A DNA stretch of 13,591 nucleotides, taken from NCBI GenBank assembly GCA_043757025.1, contig JAYVQG010000404.1, positions 1 through 13,591 of the forward strand. Reading direction: 5' to 3'. A program made the position numbers and the translations under genes. Shown here one piece after another: positions 7,660 to 13,591 of the stretch (positions within the stretch are counted from its first letter, which is position 1; each line of letters starts with the position of its first letter). The stretch comes from Limnoglobus sp043757025. Its GTDB lineage: Bacteria; Planctomycetota; Planctomycetia; Gemmatales; Gemmataceae. A model generated the notes under the pieces. It was given only the letters and a program-made list of their open reading frames with translations, was not told the DNA's origin and did no database searches.

Positions 7660-7965
7660 CGACGTAAGTCGGAATTCATGACGTGCGCGAAGTGTCGTGA
7701 AAGTGTCTCCAAGTGTCGTGATAATGTCGTGGTCGGTCGATTTTGTGTCGTGGTCGGTCGATTTTGTGTTGCGTCCGGTCGATTTTTGGTCGCTATTTGC
7801 ACCGGTTCTCGAAACGACCCCTTTCGACATAACCCGCGACGAGAGTTCGATATACGGGATACGTATCAGTGTAACGCGATCGAAAAGCCGCCATTTTGGG
7901 GTCTCAAAACCCGAAAAACACCCGAAAAACCAGTTTTTGAGACTCTGCAATTCCGACTTACGTCG
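7660..7965 (+). repeat. MITE-like element, left copy, with 17-bp terminal inverted repeats
   Basis: The ends, 7660-7676 (CGACGTAAGTCGGAATT) and 7949-7965 (AATTCCGACTTACGTCG), are perfect reverse complements enclosing about 306 bp. Inside are three 21-bp units starting at 7735, 7756 and 7777, each beginning GGTCGATTTT. Near the right end are two tandem ACCCGAAAAAC copies framed by GTCTCAAAA/TTTTGAGAC (7901-7909 and 7935-7943). Bases 7700-7792 align without gaps to the complement of 13399-13491, and the right end also matches the copy upstream of galE. No target duplication or transposase is evident. Confidence 0.75.
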
Positions 7966-7991
7966 ATTCGGACTGGCGAATGCGGTACCTT
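7963..7991 (+). promoter_or_regulatory. Candidate promoter of the oxidoreductase gene
   Basis: TACCTT at 7986-7991, followed by AGAC, is a possible -10 box 65 bases before the start codon. The only -35 candidate 17 bases upstream is TCGATT at 7963-7968, which overlaps the end of the repeat element. The same TA(C/T)CTTAGAC string occurs at 13337-13346. Confidence 0.3.
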
Positions 7992-8055
7992 AGACGTGTG
8001 TATCGCTACTTCCATCACTCGTGATGCCCGACCTCTCCCCAAAAAGGCTACTCCC

Positions 8056-9342
8056 ATGCTGTCTCGTCGTTTGTTTCTCGGCACCACGGCCATTGCGGCT
8101 GCGCCGCTCATGTTGTCTCGCTCGGTGCGGGCCGCCGAGAATTCCAAGCTCAACCTCGGCTTCATCGGTGTCGGCACCATGGGGCGCGGTCACCTCGGCG
8201 GGTTCCTCGGTCGCAAGGATGTCGAAGTCGTGGCCGTCTGCGATGTCGTCAAGGATCGCCTCGATAGTGCGGTCAAGACCGTCGAAGCGAAGTATGCCGA
8301 CCGCAAGAAATCGGGCACGTGGGCGGGCGTCAAAGCCTACTCGGACTTCCGCGAATTGCTCGATTTGAAGGGCCTCGATGCGGTTGTGATCGCCACGCCG
8401 GACCACTGGCACGCGATCCCTTGCGTACTCGCTGCGCGGGCGGGCAAGCACATCTATTGCGAGAAACCGCTGACGCAGAACATCGCCGACGGTCGCTGGA
8501 TCGTCGACGAAGTGAAGAAAGCGGGTGTCGTCTTTCAAACGGGTAGCCAGCAACGCAGCGAGTTCGGCAACCGCTTCCGCGCGGCCGTCGAGATGATCTG
8601 GAACGGCTGGATCGGTAATGTCAAAACCGTTCGCATCGGCGTCGGTTCCCCCGCAAAAGCGTGCGATTTACCCACGCAGGAAGTGCCACCCGGCACCGAC
8701 TGGGACTTCTGGCAAGGCCCCGCCCCGGAGCGTGGCTACAACGAAATTCTTTGCCCCAAAGGCGTACATAGCCACTTCCCAAAGTGGCGCGACTATCGCG
8801 ATTACGCCGGCGGGTTGCTCGCCGACATGGGCGCACACCACTTCGACATTGCCCAGTGGGCGCTCAAGATGGATCGCTCCGGACCAGTCGAGATCGTGCC
8901 GCCGACAGACCCGAAGAAAGAGTCGGGCTTGAAGTACATCTACGCGAACGGCACCGTGATGATCCACAACGAGTTCGAGGGTAACGCGAAAGCCGACTGC
9001 CTCTTTGAGGGCAGCGAAGGCACGATCGCCGTGGGTCGCGGGCAACTCGATGTGAAACTGGCGAACGGTTCGAAAGTGGGCTTCCCGGATAAGCCCAAGC
9101 AGGTGATGGCGTCGGTCGATCACAAGCAGAACTGGCTCGCGGCCATCGCGGCTGGCAAGCCCGAAATGTGTATCTGCCCTCCGGAAATTGGCCATCGCTC
9201 GGCGTCGATCTGCCACCTCGGCAACATCGGTTACCGCCTGCGAAAACCGCTGAAGTGGAACCCAGAAACCGAGACGTTCGCGGACAACGAGGAAGCCAAC
9301 AAACTGTTGAGCCGCGAGCCGCGTGCGAAGTGGAAGATCTAG
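8056..9342 (+). CDS. Tat-exported Gfo/Idh/MocA-family oxidoreductase
   Basis: The predicted product is a 428-residue NAD(P)-dependent oxidoreductase of the Gfo/Idh/MocA family, acting on sugars or related polyols. The ATG at 8056 is supported by AAAGG at 8043-8047 and by an immediate twin-arginine signal (SRRLFLG, hydrophobic run, cut near VRA-AEN). A longer upstream reading frame is rejected because it runs through the repeat. The Rossmann fold shows GFIGVGTMG (GxGxxG, residues 38-43), with IATPDHWHA and the family EKP motif at 136-138. A second domain carries GGLLADMGAHHFDIAQWAL, where the conserved histidines sit. The C terminus (WNPETETF, then DNEEANKLL) is typical of the many planctomycete paralogues. 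The substrate is unknown. Export with bound cofactor through Tat is inferred from the signal. Its stop codon overlaps that of ymdB on the other strand. Confidence 0.9.
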   Translation: MLSRRLFLGTTAIAAAPLMLSRSVRAAENSKLNLGFIGVGTMGRGHLGGFLGRKDVEVVAVCDVVKDRLDSAVKTVEAKYADRKKSGTWAGVKAYSDFRELLDLKGLDAVVIATPDHWHAIPCVLAARAGKHIYCEKPLTQNIADGRWIVDEVKKAGVVFQTGSQQRSEFGNRFRAAVEMIWNGWIGNVKTVRIGVGSPAKACDLPTQEVPPGTDWDFWQGPAPERGYNEILCPKGVHSHFPKWRDYRDYAGGLLADMGAHHFDIAQWALKMDRSGPVEIVPPTDPKKESGLKYIYANGTVMIHNEFEGNAKADCLFEGSEGTIAVGRGQLDVKLANGSKVGFPDKPKQVMASVDHKQNWLAAIAAGKPEMCICPPEIGHRSASICHLGNIGYRLRKPLKWNPETETFADNEEANKLLSREPRAKWKI

Positions 9343-10136
9343 TTTTTCAGATCGGCGAGCGCGTACATCACTCGCCGAATTGCGGTCGCGCGGCCGGTGC
9401 GATCGTCGATGTCGACGACCGCACCGGCCAGTCGCACGTCGCCGGTGGCGACGTCGAATGCGGTCGGGATGAACGTGCGTGCGGTTTGAATCACGCGGTC
9501 GCTGCGTCGTCCGAGGACGCTATCGTAGGGGCCGGTCATGCCGACATCGCACTGGAACGCGGTGCCTTTCGGCAAGATTCGCTCGTCGGCCGTCGGCACA
9601 TGCGTGTGCGTACCGAGCACCGCCGAGACGCGACCATCGAGGTAGTAACCGAGTTGATACTTATCCGCCGTTGCCTCGGCGTGAACATCGACGAGGATCG
9701 TTTTCACATCTGCGGGTAACCCCGCCAATACGCGATCGATCGCAGCGAACGGGCAATCGACGGGCCGCATAAACGTGCGTCCCATCAGCGAAATCACCGC
9801 GACGGACACCCCGCTGGCAGTTGCGACAATCACATGATCGCGGCCCGGCGCGTCTGCGGGATAGTTTGCGGGCTTACAGATCGGTTCCGTCGGCTTCACC
9901 AGAACGTCGGCGATGTCGAACTTCTTGTAAATATGATCGCCGAGCGTGAAGGCATCGACGCCCACCGCCTTCAACTGGCGGTAGACGTTCGGCGTAATCC
10001 CGGAGCCACCGGAGGCATTCTCCGCATTGACGACGATGCAATCGAGCCGCTCGCGTTCGCGCAAAACTGGCACCGCCGCTTTGACGATTTCGACGCCAGG
10101 AGTGCCGACGATGTCGCCAACGAACAGAATCCGCAT
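9339..10136 (-). CDS. ymdB: YmdB-type metallophosphoesterase (2',3'-cyclic nucleotide phosphodiesterase family)
   Basis: This 265-residue cytoplasmic phosphodiesterase matches Bacillus subtilis YmdB almost end to end; that enzyme hydrolyses cyclic nucleotides and affects biofilm and sporulation decisions. ATG at 10136 is chosen because GGTGGGA lies about 9 bases upstream and the protein then starts MRILFVGD like the family. Upstream ATGs at 10145 and 10160 are possible. Metal-site residues visible are Asp8 (GDIVG), Glu39 and Asn40 (NAENASG), His68, His152 (VDVHAEAT), His177 and His179 (GTHTHV). Position 67, normally Asn in GNH, is Asp here (LGDHIYKK). Further family segments are GRTFMRP and DVGMTGPYDSVLG. 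The gene lies 45 bp behind rny, the same partner and order as in Bacillus, so the two are probably co-transcribed. Confidence 0.93.
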   Translation of the reverse strand: MRILFVGDIVGTPGVEIVKAAVPVLRERERLDCIVVNAENASGGSGITPNVYRQLKAVGVDAFTLGDHIYKKFDIADVLVKPTEPICKPANYPADAPGRDHVIVATASGVSVAVISLMGRTFMRPVDCPFAAIDRVLAGLPADVKTILVDVHAEATADKYQLGYYLDGRVSAVLGTHTHVPTADERILPKGTAFQCDVGMTGPYDSVLGRRSDRVIQTARTFIPTAFDVATGDVRLAGAVVDIDDRTGRATAIRRVMYALADLKN

Positions 10137-10181
10137 GGTGTTCATTTCCCACCGAGACAAGCCCGGTGGCTCGTCGGTGCG

Positions 10182-11768
10182 TTATCGGGCGATGTCGGTC
10201 GAACGCAGTTCGCGGATGACGGTCACTTTGATTTCGCCGGGGTAATCGAGTTGCTGCTCGATGGCTCGGGCGATCTCGCGGCAAATCCGCATCGCGTCGG
10301 CGTCGGTCGTCTTGGCGGTGTTCGCAATCACTCGCAGTTCCCGACCCGCCTGAATCGCGAACGCCTGATCGACTTCGGGGAACCCGCACGCCACCGCTTC
10401 GAGGTTTTCGAGCCGTTTCACGTACTTTTCCAGCGATTCGCGGCGCGCTCCCGGTCGGCTCGCGCTGATGGCGTCCGCCGATGCGACCAGCACCGTGTAG
10501 ATGTTATCGACGGTGATATCGTCGTGGTGGCCGACGATCGCGTGCAGCACTTCGCGGCTGGTTTCGCCGTAGCGTTTGGCGAGTTCCGCACCGACTTTCG
10601 GGTGGCCGCCTTCCATTTCGTGGTCGGCGGCTTTGCCCACATCGTGGAGCAACCCGCAACGCCGTGCCAGCTTCGGGTCCAGCCCGAGTTCGGCCGCCAT
10701 GATCCCGCACAGGTGCGCCACTTCCACGCTGTGGTTCAGCACGTTTTGGCTGTAACTGGTGCGGAATTTCAACCGGCCGAGCAAGTACACCAACTTCTCT
10801 TGCGGCATCGCCACGTCGGCGTCCATCACCGCTTTGCGGCCCATTTCCATCACGTGCTTTTCCATCTCCGCTTGCGTTTCGAGAACGACTTCCTCGATCC
10901 GCGTCGGATGGATGCGGCCGTCGGCGATGAGCTTCGTTAGCGCCAGCCGTGCCGTTTCGCGACGGATGTTGTCGAACGACGAAACGATCACCACGCCGGG
11001 CGTGTCGTCGACGATGACATCGACGCCGGAGCATTTTTCAAAGGCGCGAATGTTACGGCCTTCGCGGCCGATAATGCGGCCCTTCATGTCGTCGCTAGGG
11101 ATATCCACCGTGCTAACGGTCGTGTCGGCGGTGTGGTCCGAGGCACACCGCTGGATCGCCATCGAGATGATTTCGCGCGCCTTCAGGTCCGAGGTCTGCT
11201 TCAGTTGATCGGTATGCCGCTGAATGCGTACCGACATTTCATCGGAGAGTTGCCGTTCGAGGCGATCGAGCAACATGCGTTCGGCATTTTCGCGAGACAG
11301 CCCGGTGATCTCGTGGAGGCGTTTCGTTTCGTCCTGGATCAGTCCTTCGAGGTCTTTCGTCTTCTTGTCGAGCGTCGTTTTGGAATCCTGATTCTTCTTG
11401 ATCTGGCCATCGAGCAGGTGTTCTTTTCGGCTGATGTCTTTGTACTTTTCTTCGAGGAGGTCTTCGCGCTTCTCGTTGCGGCGTTCGTGTTCGCGGATTT
11501 CGTTGCGGGTGACATCGAGTTCGCGGGTGATTGCTTCCTTGTGTTTGAATGCCATTTCCTTGGCCTTCAACTCGCCATCCTTGATGATGCGTTCGCCATC
11601 GCGCTGCGCCTGATCTTGAATCTCTTTCGCCTTGGCTTCGGCGGAGCGAACGACCTCGGTGTCCATGATGGACGCGACGCCACTCCGCTTGCTAAACAGT
11701 TTTGAAATGCCATATCCGCCTCCTAATCCTGCGAGGACGAGGAGCGCAATGATCAACGGTTCGGGCAT
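10182..11768 (-). CDS. rny: Ribonuclease Y
   Basis: RNase Y is a membrane-anchored endoribonuclease that starts mRNA decay. The 528-residue product has all the parts in order: an N-terminal membrane helix (PLIIALLVLAGLGGGYGISKL), a charged coiled coil from about 35 to 195, a KH RNA-binding domain with MKGRIIGREGRNIR (228-241), and an HD domain with catalytic LLHDVGKA (His375, Asp376). The end, DYPGEIKVTVIRE, is nearly identical to the Bacillus enzyme, which has 520 residues. ATG at 11768 is preferred because AAGGA lies 11 bases upstream; the in-frame ATG at 11780 sits directly on that site and would add four residues. ymdB follows 45 bp downstream. A long hairpin lies in the leader. Confidence 0.96.
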   Translation of the reverse strand: MPEPLIIALLVLAGLGGGYGISKLFSKRSGVASIMDTEVVRSAEAKAKEIQDQAQRDGERIIKDGELKAKEMAFKHKEAITRELDVTRNEIREHERRNEKREDLLEEKYKDISRKEHLLDGQIKKNQDSKTTLDKKTKDLEGLIQDETKRLHEITGLSRENAERMLLDRLERQLSDEMSVRIQRHTDQLKQTSDLKAREIISMAIQRCASDHTADTTVSTVDIPSDDMKGRIIGREGRNIRAFEKCSGVDVIVDDTPGVVIVSSFDNIRRETARLALTKLIADGRIHPTRIEEVVLETQAEMEKHVMEMGRKAVMDADVAMPQEKLVYLLGRLKFRTSYSQNVLNHSVEVAHLCGIMAAELGLDPKLARRCGLLHDVGKAADHEMEGGHPKVGAELAKRYGETSREVLHAIVGHHDDITVDNIYTVLVASADAISASRPGARRESLEKYVKRLENLEAVACGFPEVDQAFAIQAGRELRVIANTAKTTDADAMRICREIARAIEQQLDYPGEIKVTVIRELRSTDIAR

Positions 11769-11843
11769 CGACGTGTCCATCCTTTTTCATTTTGCCCGCT
11801 GCGCCCGGTTTCTCGCATCGATCCGTGAGTACCAGCAATGCAA

Positions 11844-11885
11844 ACGAAACGAACGCGATCTCGTATGGAAGATCGTTCGTTTCGT
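11844..11885 (-). promoter_or_regulatory. Long interrupted hairpin in the rny leader
   Basis: ACGAAACGAA (11844-11853) pairs with TTCGTTTCGT (11876-11885) over 10 bp. After a 2-base bulge, CGATCT pairs with AGATCG over 6 bp, with an 8-base loop. It lies about 75 bases upstream of the rny start and has no T-run in either direction. A leader stem-loop affecting rny mRNA stability or an operator is more likely than a terminator. Confidence 0.4.
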
Positions 11886-12009
11886 GGGTTGCGTGCCCAG
11901 CATTCACCGCATCGAACGACAAGAAACAATGCTCCCGTATTAGGGGAGACCAAGTCGCATCGGGGATTATCTATTTATAGTGCGAATACTTACGGGCCGT
12001 CTTGGCACG

Positions 12010-12065
12010 CCGACCGCTCGCCACGGCGGTCGGGGGTGTCAGAACCGGGAACATCCTGCCCGGTT
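12010..12065 (-). terminator. Two GC-rich hairpins downstream of galE
   Basis: AACCGGG/CCCGGTT (12043-12049 with 12059-12065, 7 bp) and CCGACCGC/GCGGTCGG (12010-12017 with 12026-12033, 8 bp) follow the galE stop by about 70 and 100 bases on the minus strand. Neither is followed by a T-run, so they are not classic intrinsic terminators. They may act as 3' end stabilisers or weak, factor-aided terminators. Confidence 0.35.
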
Positions 12066-12133
12066 GGTATTCGTCATTATGCGATTAGCGAAGAATTGCA
12101 CAACGGAAAAGGGTTTGATGAACGTGGAATCGC

Positions 12134-13117
12134 CTATTTCGCGTATCCGGTCGGGTGCTTTTTGTGCCAGTTCCACGCCGATTCGACGATCGGTTGAAGC
12201 TCGGTGTAGTTCGGTTTCCAGCCGAGTTCGTGCCGAACGAGGTCCGAACCGGCGACGAGCGATGGCGGATCGCCCGCACGGCGTGGCCCTTCCTTGACGG
12301 CGATTTTTTTACCCGTTACGGCTTCCACGGTCTGAATCACTTCGCGAACGCTATAGCCGTTGCCGATGCCGACGTTGTAAAACCGCCCCGTACCCGGCAC
12401 GATCTTTTCGAGTGCGAGCAGGTGCGCCGATGCCAGATCGTCGACGTGAATGTAATCGCGAATGCAGGTGCCATCGGGCGTCGGGTAGTCGGTGCCGAAG
12501 ATTTCCACGTGTGGCCGTTTCCCGAGTGCCACTTGCAACACGATGGGGATCAGGTGCGATTCGGGCGTGTGATCTTCGCCGATGGTGCCATCGGGCGACG
12601 CCCCGGAGGCATTGAAGTAGCGCAGTGCCGCAAAGCCGATGTTGTACGCCGGTGCGTAATCGGAAAGCATCTTCTCGAATGCGAGTTTCGTGTTGCCGTA
12701 CGGGTTGATCGGGAGTTGCGTTTGCGCTTCCGTAATCGGCACCGTATCGGGCACGCCGTAAGTGGCACAGGTGCTCGAAAACACGAACCGCTGGATGCCG
12801 TGACGGCGAACCCGTTCGAGCAAGTTCAGGCTGTTGAGCAAGTTGTTTTGATAGTATTTCGCCGGATGCGCCACCGATTCGCCGACGAGCGAGTTCGCCG
12901 CAAAGTGAATGACGGAATCGATCTGGTGGCCGACGAGAACCTGATCGAGGTGATCGACGTCCTTGAGATCGCCCTCGACGAGAATTTCCGCAGGCACGGC
13001 AGCCCGATGGCCGAGTGAAAGATTGTCGTACACCGTGACCTGGTGGCCGTTGGCCAGAAGCCACTTCACCGTGTGCGAACCGATGTAGCCCGCTCCGCCC
13101 GTTACAAGAATACGCAT
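12134..13117 (-). CDS. galE: UDP-glucose 4-epimerase
   Basis: This 327-residue enzyme interconverts UDP-glucose and UDP-galactose in the cytoplasm for galactose use and glycan precursor supply. It is an extended short-chain dehydrogenase. The NAD-binding GGAGYIGS is at residues 7-14, the Asp of VYDNLS at 31, the catalytic region SSTCATYG at 114-121 with Thr116 in the usual Ser/Thr place, and the YxxxK pair Tyr140/Lys144 in NPYGNTK. Family segments LRYFNASGA, GTCIRDYIHVDDLA and YNVGIGNGYSVREV follow. The length agrees with bacterial GalE (about 330-340). The ATG at 13117 starts directly at MRILVTGG; no purine-rich ribosome site precedes it. There are no other sugar genes beside it in the window. 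Epimerases of this family can prefer UDP-GlcNAc, so the exact substrate is inferred. Confidence 0.94.
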   Translation of the reverse strand: MRILVTGGAGYIGSHTVKWLLANGHQVTVYDNLSLGHRAAVPAEILVEGDLKDVDHLDQVLVGHQIDSVIHFAANSLVGESVAHPAKYYQNNLLNSLNLLERVRRHGIQRFVFSSTCATYGVPDTVPITEAQTQLPINPYGNTKLAFEKMLSDYAPAYNIGFAALRYFNASGASPDGTIGEDHTPESHLIPIVLQVALGKRPHVEIFGTDYPTPDGTCIRDYIHVDDLASAHLLALEKIVPGTGRFYNVGIGNGYSVREVIQTVEAVTGKKIAVKEGPRRAGDPPSLVAGSDLVRHELGWKPNYTELQPIVESAWNWHKKHPTGYAK

Positions 13118-13134
13118 GATGTCGATTGCTGTTA

Positions 13135-13153
13135 GGTAAGGTAATGTCTTACC
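13135..13153 (-). promoter_or_regulatory. Inverted repeat next to the galE start
   Basis: GGTAAG (13135-13140) and CTTACC (13148-13153) form a 6-bp inverted repeat with a 7-base spacer, 17 bases upstream of the galE start codon. It occupies the place where a ribosome site or operator would lie. It may be an operator or a small leader hairpin; which one cannot be told from sequence. Confidence 0.3.
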
Positions 13154-13224
13154 AACAGATTATCGACACGCACGATAAGTGACAGGCGCATCATCGGTAG
13201 CACCGGCTTTATGGCTCTCAGAAT

Positions 13225-13591
13225 CGACGTAAGTCACATTTGCGAAGGCTCCAAAACCGGTTTTTCGGGTGTTTTCGCGTCTCAAAATGCCACTTTTTGA
13301 TCGTTTTTCGCTATTTTGTTTCGATAGTTTTTGCCGTATCTTAGACTACAGTAGTGGGTTACGCCGAGTGCCAACGATAACGCATTCGCCGAAAGTACCG
13401 ACCAAAAATCGACCGGACGCGCCCTAAAATCGACCAACATCGACACAAAATCGACCGGATGCGACAATTCTATGTCATTTGGAGACACTTTTGGGGGCAT
13501 GGTTCAAAAGTGGGTAGCAGTTATGCGTTTGTTTGCGATTGCGATTCGGCTATCGTAAAGTGCCTGTTTCTCCCAGAATGTGAGTTACGAA
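13225..13591 (-). repeat. MITE-like element, right copy (inverted, may continue past the window)
   Basis: The inner end at 13225-13240 reads CGACGTAAGTCACATT. The last bases of the window, 13577-13591, read AATGTGAGTTACGAA, which is its complement with one mismatch over the 13-base core. Bases 13399-13491 align gap-free to the complement of 7700-7792, including three AAAATCGACC units ending at 13414, 13435 and 13456, exactly 21 bp apart. The inner end also shares CACCCGAAAAACC and GACTTACGTCGATTC (complement) with the left copy. The copies differ in length and in the middle section. Confidence 0.7.
13337..13346 (+). promoter_or_regulatory. Promoter-like TATCTTAGAC string inside the right element
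   Basis: TATCTT at 13337-13342 plus AGAC repeats, with one change, the string found upstream of the oxidoreductase gene at 7986-7995. A TTGTTT at 13316-13321 is a weak -35 with a short 15-base spacer. If active it would transcribe rightwards through the repeat units toward a gene beyond the window. Confidence 0.2.

Larger units (their letters stand above)
7553..8055. other. Gene-free region between subunit B and the oxidoreductase gene
   Basis: This 503-base gap holds the left copy of the inverted element (7660-7965), then a short promoter-sized stretch. In-frame codons extend far upstream of the oxidoreductase signal peptide, but they run through the repeat and lack protein-like content. 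Bases 7553-7659 show only a small AAGTT/AACTT palindrome at 7563-7574 and no terminator. Confidence 0.6.
11769..12133. other. Gene-free region between rny and galE
   Basis: This 365-base gap separates two minus-strand genes. It carries a long hairpin near rny and two GC-rich hairpins near the end of galE, listed separately. On the minus strand, AT-rich TATAAA and GATAAT strings at about 11966-11980 could be -10 boxes for rny, but no matching -35 was found. Short open frames here show no family resemblance. Confidence 0.5.
13118..13591. other. Gene-free region upstream of galE
   Basis: This stretch runs to the window edge with no supportable gene. It holds a small inverted repeat next to galE and the right copy of the repeat element. 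A 72-codon minus-strand frame at 13282-13500 is a by-product of the 21-bp repeat units and is not called. Confidence 0.55.

Noticed and set aside
7735..7797. A CRISPR array or minisatellite at the 21-bp units
   Set aside because: There are only three units without unique spacers of CRISPR length, and no cas genes.
7901..7943. An intrinsic terminator after subunit B from GTCTCAAAA/TTTTGAGAC
   Set aside because: The stem is AT-rich with a loop of 25 bases and no T-run after it. It is part of the repeat element and lies 350 bp beyond the stop codon.
7678..8055. A 126-codon N-terminal extension of the oxidoreductase
   Set aside because: It runs through the repeat element, has low-complexity peptide content, and would bury the twin-arginine signal in the middle of the protein.
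9834..10940. A 368-codon plus-strand frame across ymdB and rny
   Set aside because: It spans two well-identified minus-strand genes and their spacer, with shadow-type composition.
12155..13018. A 287-codon plus-strand frame opposite galE
   Set aside because: It is an antisense shadow of galE, whose motifs are unmistakable.
13282..13500. A minus-strand 72-codon protein with repeated VDF peptides
   Set aside because: It is the repeat element read in an open frame. Differences from the other copy avoid third codon positions, and the frame has no clear ribosome site.
7660..13591. A composite transposon carrying the four bracketed genes
   Set aside because: No transposase is present, and the genes are housekeeping types with the same base composition as the rest of the window.

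Overview
The window looks like chromosomal DNA of a GC-rich planctomycete, most likely from the Gemmataceae or a close relative. The grounds are a Tat-exported Gfo/Idh/MocA oxidoreductase of the kind expanded in that phylum, a topoisomerase II subunit pair with planctomycete-like sequence, weak or absent Shine-Dalgarno sites at several genes, and long intergenic gaps full of palindromic repeats. The phylum is inferred from protein style, not from a marker-gene search.

Left part (1-2917, + strand). A 356-base gene-free leader holds a G-quadruplex motif inside a 12-bp inverted repeat and then three short palindromes. Two exported-protein genes follow: a TolC-family outer membrane protein and a PhnD-like periplasmic binding protein. 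They probably form a short operon. A nested palindromic repeat and an intrinsic terminator close this unit.

Middle (2918-7552, + strand). Type IIA topoisomerase subunits A and B lie in the order A then B, separated by two tandem copies of an 80-bp palindromic repeat. Subunit A lacks a GyrA box at the usual place and has ParC-like catalytic-domain wording; subunit B has ParE-like wording (FKGLGEM). I read the pair as topoisomerase IV-like, but gyrase cannot be excluded.

Right part (7553-13591). A Tat-signal oxidoreductase gene (+) converges on an rny-ymdB operon (-), and the stop codons share the bases CTAG. RNase Y and YmdB match their Bacillus counterparts closely in sequence and order. galE (-) follows.

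The most novel-looking signal is a pair of inverted, related elements at 7660-7965 and 13225 to the window end. Each has its own matched terminal inverted repeats and three phased 21-bp units built on GGTCGATTTT. They look like MITE-like or structured noncoding elements and lie just upstream of the oxidoreductase gene and galE. I found no tRNA, rRNA, CRISPR array, transposase or defence gene.
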